Shown here in pieces: positions 57,967-64,000 of a stretch of 64,000 nucleotides of DNA. A program made the position numbers and the translations under genes. The stretch's first letter is position 1, and every line of letters starts with the position of its first letter. The notes under the pieces were generated by a model. The model was not told the DNA's origin. It did no database searches and worked only from the letters and a program-made list of their open reading frames with translations. This stretch comes from Phymorhynchus buccinoides. Lineage: Eukaryota; Mollusca; Gastropoda; Neogastropoda; Raphitomidae. The stretch spans positions 6,595,589 to 6,659,588 of the forward strand of contig CM065706.1 in NCBI GenBank assembly GCA_017654935.2, read 5' to 3'.

Positions 57967-58018
57967 TTTCTGTGTGTGTCTCAGGTATGTCTTTCTCTTT
58001 CTGTGTTTCTGTTAGTCA

Positions 58019-58114
<96 letters not shown>

Positions 58115-58162
58115 CACAGCTCTCACACGACATATATACACGCGTGCGTGCGCACCACAGAT

Positions 58163-58196
<34 letters not shown>

Positions 58197-58494
58197 CAGA
58201 AGGGAGAGAGAGAGGAGAGAGAGAGAGAGAGAAGAGATAGAGAGAGAGAGGGAGAGAGAGAGAGGAGAGAGAGAGAGAGTAGAGAGAGAGGAGAGAGAGA
58301 ACCAGTTGAGAGAGAGAGAGAGAGAGAGAGATTGTAACAATAGGCATCGCCATAAAATCTTTAACCTTGTCAAATAAAGTTTTCCAAGTGTCCAGTATCT
58401 CCATCTCTCTCTCTCTCTCTACTCTCTCTCTCTCTATCTCTCTCTCTCATAGAGAGCCATCTCTCTCTCTCTCTCTCTCATATAAAGTCTCTCT

Positions 58495-58555
<61 letters not shown>
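57870..58555. repeat. (GT)n, (CT)n, (GA)n, (CT)n series
   Basis: Runs in this order; a GA block (58163-58330) is followed by one AATAAAGTTTTCC-type unit (58332-58398) and CT again. Confidence 0.95.
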
Positions 58556-58559
58556 TCTG

Positions 58560-58621
58560 TGTGCGCACGCGCGCGCGTGTATATATGTTTGTGTGTTAAT
58601 CTGTGTTGCGCAACGCGCGCG

Positions 58622-58656
<35 letters not shown>

Positions 58657-58745
58657 GTGTGTGTGCGTGTGCGCGTGTGCGCTCGTATGCGAGTCTGTGC
58701 GTGCGCGTCTGTGCCAGTGTGCAAGCGCACACATGCGTTCAACCA
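58560..58745. repeat. GC/GT-rich alternating dinucleotides
   Basis: Alternating purine-pyrimidine sequence (GTGCGCACGCGCGCGCGT; CAACGCGCGCGTTG) of the kind that can adopt Z-DNA. Confidence 0.85.
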
Positions 58746-58837
58746 TGTGTATGTTGTTTTTGTTGGTTGGTCTTGTTGCTAATAAACAAAAACAAAAGAT
58801 ATTATAGTTAAATATCTTGCAAAAAAAGGAGATACAA

Positions 58838-59098
58838 ACATACATACATACATACATACATACATACATACATACATACATACATACATACATACATACA
58901 TACATACATACATACATACATAGAAACATACATACATACATACATACATACACATGCATGCATGCATACATACATACATACATACATACATACATACATA
59001 CATACATACATACATACATACATACATACATACATACATACATACATACATACATACATACATACATACATGCATACATACATACATACATACATACA

Positions 59099-59128
<30 letters not shown>
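58838..59128. repeat. (CATA)n tetranucleotide array
   Basis: About 290 bases of CATA with GAAA and CATG variants. It stays open in every frame and is not coding. Confidence 0.97.
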
Positions 59129-59129
<1 letters not shown>

Positions 59130-59231
59130 CAATTACTTTATTGCAAATTTTGTAAGATCTACAAATATGCATCATTGTCCAGAAAATTTCAAACAAAATG
59201 TAACACTAATAGTAATAGTAACAACAACCTC

Positions 59232-59430
59232 ACACACACATACATACATACATCATCATCACATGTCTAGGCGGTCTACATTTATACGTAAGAACGTGTT
59301 TATTCTCAAACTCAATATTCTTCATGCACACATACATACATACATACATACATCATCATCACACGACTAGGCGGTCTACATAATTATATACGTAAGAACG
59401 TGTTTATTCTCAAACTCAATATTATTTTCC
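59232..59430. repeat. Direct repeat of about 110 bases
   Basis: Two copies of ATCATCATCACA(T/C)G(T/A)CTAG, GCGGTCTACAT and CGTAAGAACGTGTTTATTCT; starts at about 59251 and 59351. Confidence 0.88.
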
Positions 59431-59452
59431 TTTAACACTATCTGTAACAGTT

Positions 59453-59790
59453 CTTCTTCTTCTTCTTCGATCGCTCAGACAGTTTCCTGTCAATTATGAA
59501 CGCAGATGCGTCATACTGCCGTTATTCGCCTATCTAAAAAATAGTCAGGCCCAGCAAGTCCGACTTCGGCTGGAGGAGGAAATGTTTGTGAAAGCGTTTC
59601 GTGAAAAAAGGCAGGAGAATGGACCAGGTAAGGCAGAAAGATAGTAGATGACAAAGGGAAAAGGCAGAGTCAAAGAGAGTGACAGATTAGAGGAAGCTAC
59701 AAGCACAGAACTTCCAGAAGGTGGGGGAACTATTTATACAAAAGACCCCCCGGTATCCCCACGGGGGGGGGGGGGGGGGGGGGGACTCTC
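59453..59790 (-). mobile_element. Dispersed repeat family F (copy 5)
   Basis: TTCTTCTTCTTCTTCGATCG, ATGCGTCATACTGCCGTTAT, AAGTCCGACTTCGGCTGGAG, then CCCCGGTATCCCCACGGGGG running into a poly-G run. Confidence 0.78.
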
Positions 59791-59932
59791 TTTCAAAACT
59801 GGAAGCAGGTAAACATCTTCGCGCGGTTCTGGACATGGGTTGGTGGCAAACCTCAAGACAAACAAAAGGTATCTTAAAAACTTAGAAACATCTTAAAACC
59901 ATAGTTGTTCACAAGACTGACAGTCAGACAGG

Positions 59933-59964
<32 letters not shown>

Positions 59965-60249
59965 AGAGACATTGGGGACCCAAACCGTGACATAGCTTCC
60001 GATCAGAGGGGTAACTATGCATTTATCCCAGGTAGTGGCCCTGCTCGCACGCTCCTTACCTACACTAAACGTTTGAAATACAATCCCCTCCCCCCCCCCC
60101 CCCACACACCCACTTCTAAGCCCCCCATATCCTCCCCCCCCATTCATCTCCCCCCTACCCATACATCCACTTCATCGCACTTTTAATGCCTTTATGGGCA
60201 GTTGTGTAAGAAAGGAACGTCACCATGCGTAGTTAGTAGTACCTTGTAT

Positions 60250-61110
<861 letters not shown>

Positions 61111-61370
61111 CCCCCCTCTCTTTGTGTATGGGGGCTGGTGGTGGTGAATGATGATGATGGTGGTGGTGGTGGTATATAAAACGATTGATCGGCCATTAAA
61201 GATAATACCATTAAGGTGTATTTAATGTAATACCACGCCTCAAATGCCCGAATGAATTGAATACCCTAGATTTATGGATTTATGGGCGCTTAAGGATTCA
61301 AGAGTTCTAGTATTGTTTCTAAACCATTTTTCTCTCCGTTGAACAAAACCTTCTTTATGGTCACGATACA

Positions 61371-61477
61371 CGTTGCTATTTTTGACTCTTTCCCCATGGC
61401 AACACTCTAGTAGTAATAACAACGTGACTTGCATAATTATAACTTTGTTGCCATGGGGAAAGAGCCAAAAATAGCAA
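61371..61477. repeat. Hairpin with 32-bp arms
   Basis: GTTGCTATTTTTGACTCTTT + CCCCATGGCAAC at 61371-61402 and its inverse at 61446-61477, with one mismatch; 43-base loop. Confidence 0.9.
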
Positions 61478-61514
61478 CATTCACTCTGACCAAAGTTGTG
61501 TCTTTATTGCTTGC

Positions 61515-61517
61515 TGC

Positions 61518-61557
<40 letters not shown>

Positions 61558-61627
61558 GCTATCGTTTATTGTTGTCTTCAGTTCTAGGAGAATGGGTCAG
61601 GGGGGGGGGGGGGGGGGGGGGGGGGGG
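61515..61627. repeat. (GTT)n tract and poly-G run
   Basis: About 14 GTT units (61517-61560), then about 28 G (61600-61627). Confidence 0.93.
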
Positions 61628-61719
61628 AGATAAGGTGGATAATTATTATACAATGTCATCAGAATAATGGCTTTCTTTGAATTAGATTTTTCTCGTGGGT
61701 TAGCCCTAAATCATTACCC

Positions 61720-62110
61720 GGCCAGAGGCCGAGGTATTGCGATCAGTTTGTGTGTCTGTGAGTGTGTCTGTCACAGTGCGTGTGTCTGTGTGTGTGTCTG
61801 TCTGTGTATCGATTATCTTAAAAACTACTGTTTGGATTTTGATTAAAAATTGGCAGAGGGGTAGACAGCTTGAAAAGGAAGCTTCCTGTCATTAATCAAC
61901 ACCGTGCTGACCTTGACCTTGAAGTTTGACCTTGAAAACCGAAATTTCCTTTTGGGGGCTATGTAAATTTCCCCCCAGCTTTATTTCGTGAACTAGTGAA
62001 CAGAATCGCTTCAAATGTTGTGTGGTGGTGTACCATAATGCAAGGAAGTTTGTATAAAAGTTCAGCTGTATCTCGTGAACTACTGAACAGAATCGCTTCA
62101 AATTTTGGGC
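61720..62110. repeat. Dispersed repeat (GGCCAGAGGCCGAGGTATTG...) of unknown class
   Basis: A CCGGCCAGAGGCCGAGG palindrome, TATCTTAAAAACTACTGTTT, TGGCAGAGGGGTAGACAGCT, and twice TCGTGAACTA(G/C)TGAACAGAA. It is interspersed-repeat-like; no open frame. Confidence 0.55.
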
Positions 62111-62153
62111 TATGTATTTTATGCGTTCTGTAAGGGTGGAAAGTGGTGTGTTT

Positions 62154-62156
<3 letters not shown>

Positions 62157-62185
<29 letters not shown>
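62157..62185. repeat. Poly-G run
   Basis: About 29 G. Confidence 0.9.
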
Positions 62186-62189
<4 letters not shown>

Positions 62190-62326
62190 AGGACATAACT
62201 CTGGCCGGGTTTGCATTGTCACAATGCGTTGCTGCCGCTCGGCGATGCCCTTGTTGTTTAAAACAATACTGTGGTCCAGTTGTCTTATTTTAAAACCAAT
62301 TTCCCTGTAAACGTACTGCAAAACGT

Positions 62327-62662
62327 CTTCTTCTTCTTCTTTTGCATTACCAGGTCATATGGCCATAATGGATAAGATACGTATGTATCCGGTTTTCAGC
62401 TTTTACTGGTCTCCCCGCTGAGTCCAGCCAACATATTCCGATTTCGGAGGAGCTCAAAGGAAAAAAAAATTGGAAGATTTTTTTCGAAAAAAAAAGGCAG
62501 GAGAATGGGCCAATCAGTCAGAAAGATAGTTGATGATAGAAAGCAAAGGGAAAAGACAGAGTCAAAGAGAGTGGCAGATTAGAGGAAGTTACAAGCACAG
62601 AAAACTTCCAGAAAGTGGGGGAACTATTTTTACGAAAGACCCCCCGGTATCCCCACGGAGAT
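62327..62662 (-). mobile_element. Dispersed repeat family F (copy 6, variant tail region)
   Basis: TTCTTCTTCTTCTTTTGCAT differs from other copies for about 150 bases, then AAAGGCAGGAGAATGG through CCCCGGTATCCCCACGG matches the family. Confidence 0.65.
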
Positions 62663-62820
62663 CCGCAAAACACTCCCTCAGAACTAAACTGTAAACTCAC
62701 TGATTCCCCCTGCATAAAGAACTGTATCCTATGGACTACTCATTCTCCTTGGGAACGAACTGTTCAATTTGTTTTCCTGTAAAACGAGTTGTGAACTCAT
62801 TCTTTATAAAGAAACGTAAT

Positions 62821-63420
62821 TTAATTCATTCAAGTCGTTCCGGCCATATAGGTCGGGAATTAATAGATTGCTGTCCATTTGATGCATTTGCTTCGAGGGA
62901 AGTAAATCTGTGTGCACTTCTAAACTCGCTTCGCTCCCTTAGACCACAATGGTGCCTCTGACATTGCTTTTGTAGTGGTTTGTTGTATGGGGTAACCAAT
63001 CGGTGTGGAGAGTTTTTCTATATGAAGTCTATTGGGGTCTGCAACGAACACCTTTTGCAAGAGTGAATGCCCTTGGAGGGTGGGGGAAGATGGTTCAGTA
63101 CTGACCAGACAGGGGAATAACTCTCGCCAATAACCCCTATTTGATGCCACTAAATGGCTGCCTTTCGCAAGAGTGAATGCCCTTGTCAGTACTGACCAGC
63201 AAGAGCAATTACTCTCACTGTCAAGGGCGTTAATAACCCTAGTTGCAAAGGCCTATATATAAAAGTCTGATCTATCACTTCCCTATGTCTGAACCCCGTA
63301 ATCTTCTTTCATTTCTCCTTTTGTCTATGTATGTTTTGTTTGTGTGTATGGCTGGAGTGATTTGTGAGGTTTTTTTAATTTTAATAATTCAAAATCGTTG
63401 CTATGCAAACGAACTGTTTA
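62821..63420. mobile_element. TTAA element family G2 (copy 2, interrupted)
   Basis: It starts TTAATTCATTCAAGTCGTTC and ends near AAAATCGTTGCTATGCAAAC, matching 53333-53721, with about 200 extra bases (63030-63255) that include the direct repeat GCAAGAGTGAATGCCCTTG (63056, 63167). Confidence 0.75.
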
Positions 63421-63530
63421 CAGATTAACCCTTGTAGACAAACTGTAAACTCATTCCCTGTAAAGGAACTGTAAAACTACCCATGAAAACGAATGATAAA
63501 CTCATTCTTTGATAAACAAACTGTAAACGA

Positions 63531-63555
63531 ATTAGGGTTAGGGTTAGGGTTAGTA
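63531..63555 (+). repeat. Short interstitial TTAGGG repeat
   Basis: Three TTAGGG units plus TTAG directly before the retrotransposon remnant. Confidence 0.85.
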
Positions 63556-64000
63556 CAAACTCTACCAGTTACTCGTAATCACCATCTTTCTCTACGGGTG
63601 TGAAACATGGACTCTGCTGGCTGACTCCGAGAGAAAAATTCAAGCTTTTGAAACGTCACAAAATGCCTGAGAAAACTGCTGGGCATTACATACCTAGAAC
63701 GCAAGACAAATGAATAATTATGTCCGCAACAAGATCGCAGAGCTGGTTGGGCCACAAGAACACCTTTTGACGACAGTTAAGCGTCGCAAGCTCATCTGGT
63801 TTGGCCACGTCAACCGTCACGAATCCTTGTCGAAGACCATTCTCCAGGGAACAGTGGAAGGGGGCCGCCGTCGCGGCCGACAAAAGAAGAACTGGGTCGA
63901 CAATATCAAAGAATGGACCAACATGAACATGAATGACCTGATCCCGGCCGCCCACCAGAGGCAGAACTGGAGAATGTTGTCTGCTGCTGCTGCCCATCAA
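63556..64000 (+). mobile_element. Decayed 3' coding end of a non-LTR retrotransposon
   Basis: With two frameshifts removed conceptually, the sequence reads in order: LYGCETWTLLADSERKIQAF; then CLRKLLGI; then VRNKIAELVGPQEHLL; then RRKLIWFGHVNRHESLSKT; then GGRRRGRQKKNWVDNIKEW; then QRQNWRML. This is the region C-terminal to the reverse transcriptase domain in a common group of animal LINEs (GCETW, W-F-G-H-V and R-R-G-R-Q motifs). Frameshifts lie at about 63655-63665 and 63712-63720, so it is inactive. It continues past the right edge; the RT and endonuclease parts are missing upstream, so it is 5' truncated or rearranged. Confidence 0.85.

Overview
This is eukaryotic, repeat-rich, low-gene-density DNA, most likely from a marine gastropod mollusc and probably a caenogastropod. 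The evidence is: spliced exons with GT/AG borders; an immunoglobulin plus C1q architecture of the type called QREP in periwinkle-like snails; molluscan-style tRNA-derived SINEs; TTAGGG-like motifs; and very abundant CT/GA/CA microsatellites. The species cannot be fixed from sequence alone. Two blocks of exactly 500 N (7704-8203, 53750-54249) are assembly gaps of placeholder length.

Layout. (1) 298-4095, + strand: the 3' part of an Ig-coiled coil-C1q gene, three exons with matching splice phases and a stop at 4095; the 5' exons lie left of the window. At 7105-7540 is a decayed second C1q exon on the same strand. (2) 8204-28250: no supportable gene; it holds a 43-bp minisatellite of about 50 units, a GGAT minisatellite with a 115-bp higher-order period, an inverted-repeat element expanded internally into a 73-77-bp satellite, and many non-autonomous DNA transposons. 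(3) 28672-49048, - strand: eight exons of a doublecortin-domain gene (DCDC2-like) with unbroken phase continuity (811 nt, about 270 codons). One complete DCX domain is split over two exons, followed by a charged tail. Its 5' exons (a first DCX domain is expected) and its 3' end were not located. Several of its exons have partial decayed copies nearby. (4) 49050-61110: mostly CT/GA, GT, TA and CATA arrays and complex tandem repeats. (5) 61200-64000: dispersed repeats, ending in the decayed 3' end of a non-LTR retrotransposon that runs off the right edge.

The two genes converge (QREP-like on +, DCDC2-like on -) across about 20 kb of repeats. I see no functional link between them. The most distinctive content is the mobile-element community: at least five TTAA-flanked inverted-repeat families, several hAT-like families with 5-6-bp target duplications, a fold-back family with TIR ACAGTGGAACCTCCCTTATA, and a SINE whose head equals the first 26 nt of U2 snRNA. 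Nested insertions allow relative dating. No CRISPR array, operon or complete RNA gene is present.
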